Shown piece by piece: positions 7,217 to 16,189 of a DNA stretch of 42,157 nucleotides. Each line of letters opens with the position of its first letter. Positions within the stretch are counted from its first letter, which is position 1. The DNA is taken from contig CABUIE010000015.1 in NCBI GenBank assembly GCA_902491565.1, positions 1 through 42,157 of the forward strand, in the 5' to 3' direction. The notes under the pieces were generated by a model. The model was given only the letters and a program-made list of their open reading frames with translations, did no database searches and had not been told where the DNA came from. The translations under genes and the position numbers were made by a program. This DNA is from an uncultured Collinsella sp. (GTDB taxonomy: Bacteria; Actinomycetota; Coriobacteriia; Coriobacteriales; Coriobacteriaceae).

Positions 7217-8065
7217 CTAGCCCGTTACGTAATACCAAACGACGTTGTCGCCATTGGAGAGAACGTAGTTACTGCAGGCCGTCATGGGCGTTGTGCCGTT
7301 GACGGAGTACATCCAGCCGCTCGTGCCGCCGTACTGTTTCTCGGCCAAACCACCAATCGCAGAAACATACGTGCCGTACGATGAGCCGTGTGCGTTGACA
7401 GAAAGGCCCAGCGCGCACAGGGCATCGTAAACGGTGGCGCCTTCGTTAAAGGTAAAGGTGCCGCCAGAGGACACGGGATTGCCCACAGCGCTCGATGTGA
7501 CCGAAACCGTCACCGTAACGTAGTTGGACTCCTGTGAGCCGCTTTGGCTGCCCGAGGAGGCGTTTCCACCATTAGAGGATGAGGCTCCATCAGACGACTG
7601 GCCACCGCCCGAAGAAGCACCGCCAGACGCATTGGAAGTATCACCGGCTCCCGTATTTTGGGCAGCGGATTTATCGCCAGACTTCTTGCCGCCCCGGTCC
7701 TCGGACTTCTTGCTATCCGAGTTTTTGTCCGATTCCTTGTTTGAAGACTCGGAATCCTTGGAACTGGCCTCGCCCGAAGTCGTAGTCGTAGTCGAGCCAA
7801 ACCCCTTGGTGTCCTTGGCGACGACGCTCTCCCCCGTCACGGTCTGAACGATCCAGTCAATGGACCAGGCGCCGCTCTCGGAAGGATGGACGAAGCCCAG
7901 CGAGACGACGATCAGAATGGTGCACGCGGCAGCAAGAACGCCAAGGAGCGCCTTGCGACGAGAGGCGGACGCCGCCGAAGCGGCGCCCTGTTGCTTTGCA
8001 TCGTCGAACTGAATGAACGAGGAATCTGGTTGCTTGGGGTCAGCGTCCTTGGATTTATTGGACAC
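7217..8065 (-). CDS. Membrane-anchored DUF4430 protein, second gene of the riboswitch operon
   Basis: The 282-residue product has a short cytosolic N-terminus, one membrane helix at about 39-59 (ALLGVLAAACTILIVVSLGF), a Ser/Lys/Asp/Gly-rich stalk at about 80-180 and one DUF4430 domain at the C-terminus. That domain carries the family signature GWMYSVNG and ends NGDNVVWYYVTG. DUF4430 is related to the C-terminal domain of transcobalamin and intrinsic factor, so a role in holding a corrinoid at the cell surface is plausible but unproven. GTG at 8065 is preferred because TAGGTGAGG precedes it. A GTG at 8074 directly abuts the upstream TAG and lacks a ribosome binding site. Translation is probably coupled to the large gene upstream. 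Confidence 0.85.
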   Translation of the reverse strand: MSNKSKDADPKQPDSSFIQFDDAKQQGAASAASASRRKALLGVLAAACTILIVVSLGFVHPSESGAWSIDWIVQTVTGESVVAKDTKGFGSTTTTTSGEASSKDSESSNKESDKNSDSKKSEDRGGKKSGDKSAAQNTGAGDTSNASGGASSGGGQSSDGASSSNGGNASSGSQSGSQESNYVTVTVSVTSSAVGNPVSSGGTFTFNEGATVYDALCALGLSVNAHGSSYGTYVSAIGGLAEKQYGGTSGWMYSVNGTTPMTACSNYVLSNGDNVVWYYVTG

Positions 8066-8074
8066 AACCCTCAC

Positions 8075-11000
8075 CTACCGACGTTTGGTGAACACGAACA
8101 CGCCGACGATGGCGAGACCGATGACGCCGGCGGCAACGCCAACAATGGCGAGCGGGTTGGTGCCAGTCTCCTGCTCGGAAGCACTAGAGGACTTCTTAGC
8201 AGTGGTCGTAGAAGCAGCACCCGTATCGGACTTGGAATCGGACTTCTTGTCGGACTTCTTGTCGGACTTGCTGTCCTTCTTGTCAGACTTCTTCTCGTCC
8301 TTCTTATCGGACTTATCGGAGTCCTTCTTGTCGGACTTGTTGTCCTTGGTCTCGGTCTTGGTCGACACCGTCGTCTTGGTCGTCGGCTTATGACCCGGGG
8401 CGACAGCGCCGCCCTTCGAGCCGGAGCCGGAATCCGTGACAGTGCCAGTGCCAGAACCAGTACCGGTACCAGAACCGCCGCCGCCATTCGAACCAGCGCC
8501 GCCATTACCGCCAGGGTTAACGGCATTCTTGGTCCACTTGGCATACAGCGTCAGATCGGCCGTCACCGGCGTGCTAAAGTCATACGCCTGCGTGCAAGCC
8601 TCATCGGTATACCAACCGCCGAAAGTGTAGCCATCGCGCGTCGGATCGGCCGGCTTGACCAGCTTGCCATCGGCCGTAGCAACAAACTTAGTGTCGCAAG
8701 CAGACCCGCCGTTGGAGTTAAAGGCAACCGTCCAAGACTCGACAGCTCCAAGTTTAAACAGCGTGCCCGAATCATTAATGTAGTAGAGATTGCCAGAAGC
8801 ATCGGCAATGACCGGAGAGTCACAGTACTGGTAATGGCCAGCCGCATCATAAATCTGCGTCGCCTCTGCATCGCCGAGCGTATAGCGATACACGCCACCA
8901 CCAGCAGAGTAGTTGACGTAATCCTTGCTATCCGCGCTGTTAACGGTGAAGTACACATAGGTCTTGCCGCCCTGAACACTCACCAGCGGAGTAGCAGCAA
9001 TACCGTTGAGGCCAGCCGGCAGCGCCTTGCCGTCGGCAGCAGCGACCATCGTGGTCTTACCCGTCTTCAGGTTATAGAGAACCAGAGCAGAGCCAGTAGC
9101 CGTCTGTCCGCCGACAATCAGATTGTCACCAGACACCGCAGGGGCGCTCAGATTATTCGTAAGGCCCAGATCAACCGTCTTCTGTTCACTCAGCACGCCC
9201 TTCGCCGAAAGCGAAATCACATGGAGCTTTCCGTCGTGCGTCATCTGATAGAAGGTCGAGCCATTGGACGGATCGGCAATGCAATCGGCATTTGCGACAG
9301 CGCCGAGCTTCATGGTCGAAACGACATCGCCCGTCGTCTTATCAATGCACTTAAGCGTACCCGCGCTCGTAGGAACGATGGCATACTTATCCGTCAAAGC
9401 CGCACCAGTCCAGTAATAGCCCTCGGCAGGGTCGATGTTCTGCCAAGAAACTTCGCCCGTGGCAATCTTAATGCGCGCAAAGGAGCCGTTGCCGTAGGTC
9501 GCATTGTAATTCTCGTCATACGAAATATCGACCGAGCCTACATAGACGTACTCGCCGTCCGAAACGACGGTGCAGGAGCTCTGCGTCAAGTCCGTCAAAC
9601 CAGGCGTCAGCCACTTGCAGATCAGCTTGTCTGCAGTAATCGCCTGGACCGCACCGCCGTTGAGCGGAACGATGATAAGGCCATTGGTATAGATCGGACG
9701 AGAGGTATAGCTCACCTTGGAGGCAAGCGGCGCAGAGGCAACCTTTTTGCCCGTGGACGAATCGATCTTAATGAGCTCGTTCTCGGTCGCGATGCACACA
9801 AAGCCGTTAGCAATGACAGGCTCGCTGCAGTTGGCATACTGCTGGCCAGACTCGGCCTTCCAATCGAAGGCCCACTTAAGACCGGCGGCCTGCGCAGGCG
9901 TCTTGGCATCCGTTACGGTCGAACCGTTGCCACTGTTGCCGTAGCCGGCCCACTCGGCATCCCAATTAGGAGTCGTCGCACTCGGGTCCACGACAATCTT
10001 GTCGGGATCGGGCATGGGCGATTTTTCGGTGGTGTAGGCAAATGTAACCTTGTCGCCGCTCTTGAGCGTGACCTGGTTGGCACAGAGAGATGAGGACTCT
10101 CCGTTGATATACAGATGCCAGTATTTACCGGTCGCACCATCATAGCCGTAAGACTTGTCTTCGAACGGCGAAGTAATGGACCAGTATGCACCACTCTGGG
10201 AGGCCTTGTAATCAATGCCCTTCGCCTTCAGAACCGTCTCAATAAGGTCCTGAGCCGTAGAGCCTTCGGGCAGGGAAACATTGCTTGCCGAGCCCCAGCG
10301 AGTATTGTTGCCGTTGACATCGGGGCCGATGATATCGGCGGATCCAAGCACCTGACCAGGGAGGGCATCGCTGTCGCCAGCATACATAAAGGTGACGGCG
10401 TCACCCTCATGGAGCTCGTAGGCACCAGCGCCAACGTCGGCGAACTTGTACTTTGCGTCGGACTTGCCCTTTACGTAGAAGCGCCAATAGCTATTGGTCG
10501 CAGCATCAGAGCCACAATAGGTCTTACCGTCAAGCGGCGAGGTAATGCCCCTAAGGTACCAACCCCAAGACTCTTCTGTAGCTTTGAGTTTAAGACCAGT
10601 CTGCTCCAACAGGTCCTTAGCAGTAGAGCCCGCCTTGAGACTCGTCTGGCCCGTCGAAGCCCAAACCTGCTGCTTGCCGTCCTTGTCCTTGCCAAGCACC
10701 TGAACGGAAGCATGGACAGAATCGGACGGCAACTGGTCTCCCCAGCCACCGTAGAACCACGTGACGGTATCGCCAGCATGGATGGTGACATTGTCCGCCG
10801 TATAGTCACTCGACTTGCCGTTGATAAACAGCTGCCAATAGGTCGAATAATCTTGGGGCGTACCCAGCTCAACACCGTTGTACTTAAGGCTCAGAATGAA
10901 GGAGCCCGCAGCAACGGCGTCAATATCATTCGCCTCAAGCGCGACCTTCGTAAGATCAAGCGCGCTCGAACCGGACGTCACCACATACTGCGCGTTGTCG

Positions 11001-11863
11001 ACCCAGGTCTGAGTCTTGCCCTGGGCATCGCGACCAATGACGGTCACATTCGCAGCAAGCTGGTCCTTAACGACAGGGGACGCGCTACCAGCCGTATAGG
11101 CAAACTCAATCTTCTGCCCCTGGGTGAGTTTGACGCTGCTCGCGCCAACCGAGGAAGACGCGCCGTCGACGAACAGCTGCCAGTAGGCATGAGTCGTCGG
11201 ATCGTAGGCAAGCGTGCGGCCATCGCTCGGGGAGGTGATGCTTTCGAGGTAGAAACCGTATGCCGTGTTCGGATCGTACTTCGCCTTGAAGCCCGTCTTC
11301 TCCTGCAGCTTAATGAAGGCATCCGCAGCCGTCGCGCCCTCGTCGAGCTTGAGCTGCGTAGGCGCCACCCAGGTCTGAGCCTTGCCGTCGGCATCGGTGC
11401 CGATAATCGAGAACGAGACCTCGATTTGCTTCTTGACGACATCGCCAGTTTCTGTCGGGTTCTCTGTCTGGACGGCAGCCGCGGCGGCAGATCCTGCTTG
11501 GCCAGCGGATGCCGTCGAAGACTGCTCGCTCGTGGCAGGGCTCTCCCCCGTCGCCGAGCCTTCGTCGCCAGTTGCTGCCTCTGTAGTGGCGGCACTAGCT
11601 GCAGGCGCGCTCCCGGAATCCGAAACCTCGGCGCCGCTCTGCTCAGCGGTACCGCCCGCAAGCGCTGCGTCCTCGCCTGGCGTCGTAGCCTGAGCCACAG
11701 CGTCGGTAATGCCCTCGGCGCCCTCGGCCCACAGCTGAGACGGCGTGGTGCTAAAGGCCATCGCGAAGGCCAGGAATGCCACCAGGCCGCGCTTGGCTAC
11801 GCCGCGCGCAATTGCGCCACGGCGATGCGAGACGCGCTGGCGCTCGTCCTCAAACATATCCAT
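8075..11863 (-). CDS. Large cell-surface protein: four DUF4430 domains, beta-propeller, Listeria-Bacteroides repeat, C-terminal anchor
   Basis: The start ATG at 11863 follows GTAGGAGACAA; the frame stays open 48 codons further upstream, but that part lies in the riboswitch leader. The 1262 residues are: basic N-terminus and export segment (about 15-47, AEG cleavage-like site); Ala/Ser/Thr/Glu-rich linker (47-140); four DUF4430 repeats (about 147-258, 270-372, 384-495, 508-612), each with a YW(Q/R/H)(L/F)(F/Y) motif; a PQQ-like beta-propeller (about 665-1040); a Listeria-Bacteroides repeat ending in LTLYAKW (1044-1111); a Gly-rich then Lys/Ser/Asp-rich stalk (1112-1212); a membrane helix (1237-1257) and a KRR tail. 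QETGT before the helix is only a loose sortase-like match. Riboswitch control and DUF4430 suggest corrinoid binding, by inference. Confidence 0.9.
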   Translation of the reverse strand: MDMFEDERQRVSHRRGAIARGVAKRGLVAFLAFAMAFSTTPSQLWAEGAEGITDAVAQATTPGEDAALAGGTAEQSGAEVSDSGSAPAASAATTEAATGDEGSATGESPATSEQSSTASAGQAGSAAAAAVQTENPTETGDVVKKQIEVSFSIIGTDADGKAQTWVAPTQLKLDEGATAADAFIKLQEKTGFKAKYDPNTAYGFYLESITSPSDGRTLAYDPTTHAYWQLFVDGASSSVGASSVKLTQGQKIEFAYTAGSASPVVKDQLAANVTVIGRDAQGKTQTWVDNAQYVVTSGSSALDLTKVALEANDIDAVAAGSFILSLKYNGVELGTPQDYSTYWQLFINGKSSDYTADNVTIHAGDTVTWFYGGWGDQLPSDSVHASVQVLGKDKDGKQQVWASTGQTSLKAGSTAKDLLEQTGLKLKATEESWGWYLRGITSPLDGKTYCGSDAATNSYWRFYVKGKSDAKYKFADVGAGAYELHEGDAVTFMYAGDSDALPGQVLGSADIIGPDVNGNNTRWGSASNVSLPEGSTAQDLIETVLKAKGIDYKASQSGAYWSITSPFEDKSYGYDGATGKYWHLYINGESSSLCANQVTLKSGDKVTFAYTTEKSPMPDPDKIVVDPSATTPNWDAEWAGYGNSGNGSTVTDAKTPAQAAGLKWAFDWKAESGQQYANCSEPVIANGFVCIATENELIKIDSSTGKKVASAPLASKVSYTSRPIYTNGLIIVPLNGGAVQAITADKLICKWLTPGLTDLTQSSCTVVSDGEYVYVGSVDISYDENYNATYGNGSFARIKIATGEVSWQNIDPAEGYYWTGAALTDKYAIVPTSAGTLKCIDKTTGDVVSTMKLGAVANADCIADPSNGSTFYQMTHDGKLHVISLSAKGVLSEQKTVDLGLTNNLSAPAVSGDNLIVGGQTATGSALVLYNLKTGKTTMVAAADGKALPAGLNGIAATPLVSVQGGKTYVYFTVNSADSKDYVNYSAGGGVYRYTLGDAEATQIYDAAGHYQYCDSPVIADASGNLYYINDSGTLFKLGAVESWTVAFNSNGGSACDTKFVATADGKLVKPADPTRDGYTFGGWYTDEACTQAYDFSTPVTADLTLYAKWTKNAVNPGGNGGAGSNGGGGSGTGTGSGTGTVTDSGSGSKGGAVAPGHKPTTKTTVSTKTETKDNKSDKKDSDKSDKKDEKKSDKKDSKSDKKSDKKSDSKSDTGAASTTTAKKSSSASEQETGTNPLAIVGVAAGVIGLAIVGVFVFTKRR
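8228..8356 (-). repeat. Low-complexity Lys-Ser-Asp coding repeat
   Basis: This stretch encodes residues 1170-1212 of the large surface protein as irregular tandem KSDKKD units, with GTCGGACTTCTT recurring on the plus strand. It forms a charged wall-spanning stalk just before the membrane anchor and is likely to vary in length between strains. Confidence 0.75.
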
Positions 11864-11999
11864 TTGTCTCCTACTGTCTGTACTTGGAGCGTTGCCTTGA
11901 GACTGCCCCACGTCATCGCGCATGTTGCGCTCGAGTTCCCCCATCGGGGTCCCCCTTCCCTCCAGAGCCCTATGCACACCGGCGGCAAAAGCCGCAGCC

Positions 12000-12185
12000 G
12001 CATGCAAGACGGGAGGCGATCCGACTTAACCTTAACGACTCGGGCACGTCGTCCGATCTGCGACGCGAGCATCCCGAGCCAAGAGGAATTACGGTTACTG
12101 GTACAGCTGGGGACTTGCACCCCGATTCTCCCAAATGCGCAGGATAACCGCGCATTCGTGCGTCTCCGCACCACCATCTAGGCCA
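12000..12185 (-). ncRNA. Cobalamin (B12) riboswitch in the leader of the DUF4430 operon
   Basis: Read on the minus strand, the conserved core is visible in order: GGGAGAATC, then GGGTGCAAGTCCCC, then AGCTGTACCAGTAACCG (12086-12131), which matches the GGGAA / GGUGCAAnUCC / GCUG...CC...ACnGU core of the class. Near the 3' end comes AAGTCGGATCGCCTCCCG (12011-12028), matching the usual closing GUCGGAnnGCCUnCC box. The element lies between a promoter (12189-12217) and the start at 11863, leaving a leader of about 135 bases that includes a GCGGC/GCCGC hairpin. The boundaries are approximate and the expression platform is not resolved. In known members cobalamin binding represses the downstream gene. 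Confidence 0.88.
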
Positions 12186-12188
12186 TCG

Positions 12189-12217
12189 ATTATTACCGTC
12201 AAAATGGTATCACGCAA
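12189..12217 (-). promoter_or_regulatory. Promoter of the riboswitch operon
   Basis: On the minus strand TTGCGT (12217-12212) and AATAAT (12194-12189) are separated by 17 bases. Transcription would start just before the riboswitch. The -35 box touches the T-run of the preceding operon's terminator. Confidence 0.55.
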
Positions 12218-12243
12218 AAGGGCCTCGTACGCAGGCGAAGCCC
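12216..12243 (-). terminator. Intrinsic terminator after the ubiB-family operon
   Basis: On the minus strand GGGCTTCG pairs with CGAGGCCC (one G-U pair) around an 8-base loop, followed by TTTT. It lies 52 bases after the stop at 12295 and directly before the riboswitch promoter. Confidence 0.7.
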
Positions 12244-12294
12244 AAGGTAAAAGCTATTGTTCGCGATAGGAAAATGCGGTGACGGCCGCAGCCT

Positions 12295-14058
12295 CTAATG
12301 CTTGCCGCCGTGACTGTTGAGCCAGATATTGCGGCCCAGCATAAGCGCCAGCACCAGCGCGCTCACGTAGCCCATAAAGCCAATGACCGGGATACCAAAC
12401 ACAACCGGCTCGATGCGCGCGTAGTACACCACCGACGAACCGATAAACAGGCCAGCAATCACGATTGCCATCGACATGCGGTCGATAATTCCGCCCAGCT
12501 GTCGCAGCGCCTTATCGCTGCTCATGATCTGCGTGTTCACCTTAAGCTGGCCGCGCGTAAGCATACGCGAAGCCAAGCCCAGATACTCGGCCGCCTCGAG
12601 CGAGCCTTTTGCCGCGCGATAGCTGCTCGCGGCAAGATCGCGGCTCATCTCGCGCATGCGCGCATAGGTGCTTTTCTCGTTTTTAATATGCGTCTGGATG
12701 ATCTGGATCATGTTGACGTTGGGCATGTACTCGGCCAACAGGCCCTCGAGCGTCACCATACCGCGGGCGAACATCGTCACCACGCTCGGCAGCTCAACGT
12801 CATTTTTGCGCGCGAGGTTTAACAGCGAAGTCAAAAACTCGCCGATATCCAGGTCTTTAAGGTCGAGCCCGGCAAAGTCGGCAACAATAAAGTCCAAGTC
12901 GGACAAAAAGGCCGAATGGTCAAGCTCGGCCGAATCGCCGCGCGTCACGGCAAAGCGCATGAGCGAATCCTTGAGCTTGGGCACGTCGCCCTCGGCCACG
13001 GCGAAAATCATGTCTTTGACGATACCGCGGTCATGGCTCGACATACGTCCGACCATACCCAAGTCGATAAAGTAGACAATACCGTCCTTGAGGATGATGT
13101 TTCCCGCATGCGGGTCGGCATGGAAAAAGCCGTCGTCGAGCACCTGCGTCGAGTAGTCCTCGACAATCGCGGCACCGATCTTTTCCAAGTCATAGCCCTC
13201 GGCCACTAAGCGTTCAGGATCGGCGATCGAAATGCCGTCGACGTAGTCCATAACCACCACGTGTTCGGTGCACAGGTCCAGATAGGATTTAGGGCACGTC
13301 ACGCCATGAACGCTCTTATGGAACTCGTAAAAGTCATTGAGGTTTTTGGCCTCGGCCAAAAAGTTGGTCTCCTCGCGAAACGAGGTCCACAGCTCCTCGA
13401 CCACGCCGTGCAGGTCAACGAATTGATCGGTGTTGACGAACTTGGAAACGATACGCACCACCGAGCGGATGATATCGATGTCCTGCGCCATAACCTGCTG
13501 CGCACCGGGGCGCTGCACCTTGACGGCCACGTCCTCGCCCGTCACCAGACGAGCGCGGTGCACCTGCGCGAGCGATGCGCTACCAAGCGGATTGGGGTCG
13601 ATCGCATCGAACATCTCCCCCAGGCGCAAGCCGTATTCCTCTTCCAAGCAGCGGAGCACTACCTCGTACGGCACCGGCTCCACGTCGGAGCGCAGACGAC
13701 GCAGCTCGTCGCAAAAGCGTTGCGGCAGAATCTCGGACCGGTTGGCCAGAATCTGCCCCATCTTGACGAACATGGGGCCGAGTTCCTCGAGCAGGCGGCG
13801 CAAACGAACCGGCGTGAGGTTATCCCACACGCGGTACTTTTTGACCAGGCGAATAATCTGCCCGATGCGTTCGCGACGACCCGCCGGCGTGAGCTGGTAT
13901 TCCTCGTCCGGCGCCATCGCGTCGGGCTCCTCGGGCACCATATCGACAGCGCGCGGCTTCTTGCGAGCGCCCGAGACGACGGCGTCGACCTCATCGACAA
14001 CCGCCGCCTCGTCACCCAAGGGATCTAGATTGTTGTAATCGGTGGTGGAATCTGCCAT
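12295..14058 (-). CDS. ABC1/AarF/UbiB family atypical kinase
   Basis: A 587-residue member of the UbiB/ADCK family of membrane-associated protein-kinase-like ATPases. The family-specific KMGQ loop is at about 99-102, the Ala-rich nucleotide loop GSASLAQVHRA at 159-169 and the VAVKVQRPG lysine at 180. The catalytic region includes DPHAGN and FIDLGMVG. Two hydrophobic helices close the protein (IVIAGLFIGSSVVYY and FMGYVSALVLALMLG). In quinone-making bacteria these proteins support quinone synthesis and lipid handling; the role here is open. It starts 8 bases after the phasin-like gene's stop with only a weak ribosome binding site, so translation is probably coupled. Confidence 0.92.
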   Translation of the reverse strand: MADSTTDYNNLDPLGDEAAVVDEVDAVVSGARKKPRAVDMVPEEPDAMAPDEEYQLTPAGRRERIGQIIRLVKKYRVWDNLTPVRLRRLLEELGPMFVKMGQILANRSEILPQRFCDELRRLRSDVEPVPYEVVLRCLEEEYGLRLGEMFDAIDPNPLGSASLAQVHRARLVTGEDVAVKVQRPGAQQVMAQDIDIIRSVVRIVSKFVNTDQFVDLHGVVEELWTSFREETNFLAEAKNLNDFYEFHKSVHGVTCPKSYLDLCTEHVVVMDYVDGISIADPERLVAEGYDLEKIGAAIVEDYSTQVLDDGFFHADPHAGNIILKDGIVYFIDLGMVGRMSSHDRGIVKDMIFAVAEGDVPKLKDSLMRFAVTRGDSAELDHSAFLSDLDFIVADFAGLDLKDLDIGEFLTSLLNLARKNDVELPSVVTMFARGMVTLEGLLAEYMPNVNMIQIIQTHIKNEKSTYARMREMSRDLAASSYRAAKGSLEAAEYLGLASRMLTRGQLKVNTQIMSSDKALRQLGGIIDRMSMAIVIAGLFIGSSVVYYARIEPVVFGIPVIGFMGYVSALVLALMLGRNIWLNSHGGKH

Positions 14059-14066
14059 CTGCGCTG

Positions 14067-14483
14067 CTACTCAGCCTCTTCGGTATCCTTCGCATCGTCG
14101 GGCTCAACGGACTCGACGGGCACCGAGGTCACGTTGTCCTCGACCGAATCGACGATGTCGCGCACATGGGCCAGGAAGGCCGTGCGCTCGGGGGCGGTCA
14201 TGACGCGGACCCGGGCAAGGATGAGCTCGTCAAGCACGCGCTGGGCCGCGGTCTCGCCCTGCATGCCCAAGCGCTCGGTCAGGTCGGAGATGGTGCCGCC
14301 GGCCTGCTCGAACATGTCGGACACACTGCGGGCGATATCGGGGGTGGCGGTGTCCTTGCGGACCTGCTCGCCTTTGGTGTTAAGGTCGTCGAGGACCTTC
14401 TTGCCGCCTTCGACAGCAACGGCGGCAGCGCCAAAGCCCACGTTAATGGCGCCGTTAACAAGCTGATCGAGTTTCATAACCAT
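14067..14483 (-). CDS. Phasin-like helical protein, partner of the UbiB-family kinase
   Basis: The 138-residue product (MVMKLDQLVNGAINVGFGAA...) is almost all helix. An amphipathic N-terminal segment is rich in Gly and Ala, a middle coiled-coil runs DDLNTKGEQVRKD, and a charged acidic tail ends DAKDTEEAE. This layout resembles phasin-like proteins that coat granules or bind membranes. The ATG at 14483 follows GGAGATAACC; a TTG four codons earlier overlaps that ribosome binding site and is unlikely. It is the first gene of a pair with the UbiB-family kinase, which suggests a shared lipid or membrane function. No polyhydroxyalkanoate synthase is in the window. Confidence 0.75.
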   Translation of the reverse strand: MVMKLDQLVNGAINVGFGAAAVAVEGGKKVLDDLNTKGEQVRKDTATPDIARSVSDMFEQAGGTISDLTERLGMQGETAAQRVLDELILARVRVMTAPERTAFLAHVRDIVDSVEDNVTSVPVESVEPDDAKDTEEAE

Positions 14484-14582
14484 GGTTATCTCCAATCACA
14501 AACAACTGCATTGGCGTTCTTGTACCCAAGATTGAGCGAAAGCGACAAAGCGTTTTAGCGCTATTCGATCGACGGGAAATCC

Positions 14583-16106
14583 CTACCTCACGTTGTCGTT
14601 CATCGCGAAAGAGTTCTTCATGGCGCAGCTCGTGGTGTAGAGCACCTTGCCCAGCAGGGCATCGGTCTCCACGCGGACACGCTCGGCAAAGGCCTCGTTG
14701 GCGCGTGCAAGCTCGGCAGGCACCTCGGCCTCGGGCAGAGCGGCTACGGCAGCGTCGACGTCATGGATCTGCTTGTGGCCCATGCCACCGACCTTCTCCT
14801 GATAGTCCTCGACCGCGCGACCGCACTCATGGAAACGGACGTCAGCCAGCGCGCCGATCAGGCGGTTGGCCCAGTAGAAGTTTTCGGACGTCACGCGAGC
14901 CTGCGTGTCGGCATAGTACTCGGGCATGGTCTCGACGTTGGCGTACAGCGGAACCAGCGCGTTAAACGAGTTGGAGCCAAACGCCATCCACTGCACGGCG
15001 CGATAGGCCGGCTGCGCATAGGGACGTAACTGCAACACGGCGAGCTGGCTGTTGCGGTTGATGCCGATGGGGCGATATGCGCCACGCGTTGCGGGCGTGC
15101 CCTTGCTACCGTAGCAATCGTACTCCGTGCCCTGGTAGTGGCTCGAGAGTACGTACTTGATGTCTTCGATGGTCACCTTGCGCTCGGGCACGCGGCTCCA
15201 GGGGATATCGTCGCTCTCGGGCGTGTAGTCGGCGTCGGGGCCATCCCACACGTCGCTGGGGTTGAGACAGCGCTGCATGTACCACGCGCGCGGCGTGTTG
15301 TAGACGTGGTCGCTGTCGCTGTGCGAGCCAAAGGCCTCGCGCGGGTTAAAGACCGCAGCCGGGCCGTCGCCCTCGACGCCCAGCGTCAGGTCCAGATGCC
15401 ACTCGGCCATCCAGGCGCGCAAGTCGGCGGAGCACATGTGGTCGGCCTGGGCGCCCTCGGCGTCATCCAGGTCAAAGCTGTCGATACCCAGCTGGTTGGG
15501 CATGGTCACATAGGCGTCGTCAGGCACGCGCTTGGCAATCCAGTGGTGACCACCGATGGTCTCGAGCCACCAGATCTCGTCCACATCACTAAAGGCGATG
15601 CCGTTGTTCTCGTAGGTGCCGTAGCGCTCGAGCAGGTCGCCCAGGATACGAACGCCGTCGCGGGCGGACTTGGCATACGGCAGCACCAGGGTCACCATGT
15701 CCTCCTCGCCCAGGCCACCGGGCTGCGCCGGCACATAGCCGTCCTCACCCTCGTTGCCCTTGGCGGGCACGTAGTCCACGAGCGGATCGGCGCCGCGGAC
15801 GCGCTCGTTGGTGGTAAGCGTCTCGGTTGCGGACATGCCAACATTGAGCTCGTTGAAACCGGCCTCGGCCCAGATACCGTGGCCCGGGACAACATCGGGG
15901 ACGCTCGTATAGCGCATGGGGTTATCGGGCAGCTCAACGGTCAGGTGGCTCAGGACGCTCGTGTAGACACGCGGCTGCTCGTCGGGATGCACTACGCGCA
16001 TGCGCTTGGGCTCAAATACCCCGTTGGACGAGTCCTCGTTACGCGCGACCAGGGTCGACCCGTCGTAGCTTGCGTTTTTACCGACCAGAATCGTTGTGCA
16101 CGGCAT
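14583..16106 (-). CDS. C69 family dipeptidase (PepD-like)
   Basis: A 507-residue N-terminal-nucleophile hydrolase. The protein begins MPCTTILVGKNASYDGST, placing the nucleophile cysteine at position 3, followed by the family's ARNEDS motif. Other family features are GGHHWIAKRVPDDAYVTMPN and the long mid-region with SSHYQGTEYD. The substrate is expected to be dipeptides, with broad specificity. The ATG at 16106 is preferred because AAGGAGG precedes it by six bases; an ATG at 16112 would touch the ribosome binding site. No signal peptide is visible, so it is probably cytosolic. It may follow its own promoter downstream of the inverted-repeat element at 16190. Confidence 0.92.
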   Translation of the reverse strand: MPCTTILVGKNASYDGSTLVARNEDSSNGVFEPKRMRVVHPDEQPRVYTSVLSHLTVELPDNPMRYTSVPDVVPGHGIWAEAGFNELNVGMSATETLTTNERVRGADPLVDYVPAKGNEGEDGYVPAQPGGLGEEDMVTLVLPYAKSARDGVRILGDLLERYGTYENNGIAFSDVDEIWWLETIGGHHWIAKRVPDDAYVTMPNQLGIDSFDLDDAEGAQADHMCSADLRAWMAEWHLDLTLGVEGDGPAAVFNPREAFGSHSDSDHVYNTPRAWYMQRCLNPSDVWDGPDADYTPESDDIPWSRVPERKVTIEDIKYVLSSHYQGTEYDCYGSKGTPATRGAYRPIGINRNSQLAVLQLRPYAQPAYRAVQWMAFGSNSFNALVPLYANVETMPEYYADTQARVTSENFYWANRLIGALADVRFHECGRAVEDYQEKVGGMGHKQIHDVDAAVAALPEAEVPAELARANEAFAERVRVETDALLGKVLYTTSCAMKNSFAMNDNVR

Positions 16107-16189
16107 GCGCATCCTCCTTGAGCGAAGAAATCAAACGGCAACAGTGTATCGCTTCGGCGCAGAAAGGGCGAAACCACGGCCTCGGCAGC

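Noticed and set aside
8228..8356. CRISPR-like array because of regular short repeats
   Set aside because: The repeats are irregular, have no spacers and encode the Lys-Ser-Asp stalk of the surface protein in frame.
8013..10093. Long plus-strand open frames opposite the DUF4430 genes, such as 7886-10093
   Set aside because: They are Arg- and Leu-rich shadows of the minus-strand gene in high-GC DNA, without ribosome binding sites or recognisable domains.
7217..12007. Full sortase (LPxTG) anchor in the large surface protein
   Set aside because: Only QETGT is found before the final helix. It lacks the Leu-Pro part, so I call it a membrane anchor and mention the resemblance only.
12080..12140. 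A tRNA-like segment, because GGTTACTGGTACAGCTGGGG and the nearby GCACCCCGATTC look like parts of a tRNA
   Set aside because: No cloverleaf with acceptor stem fits. On the minus strand the same bases fit the cobalamin riboswitch core in the correct order.
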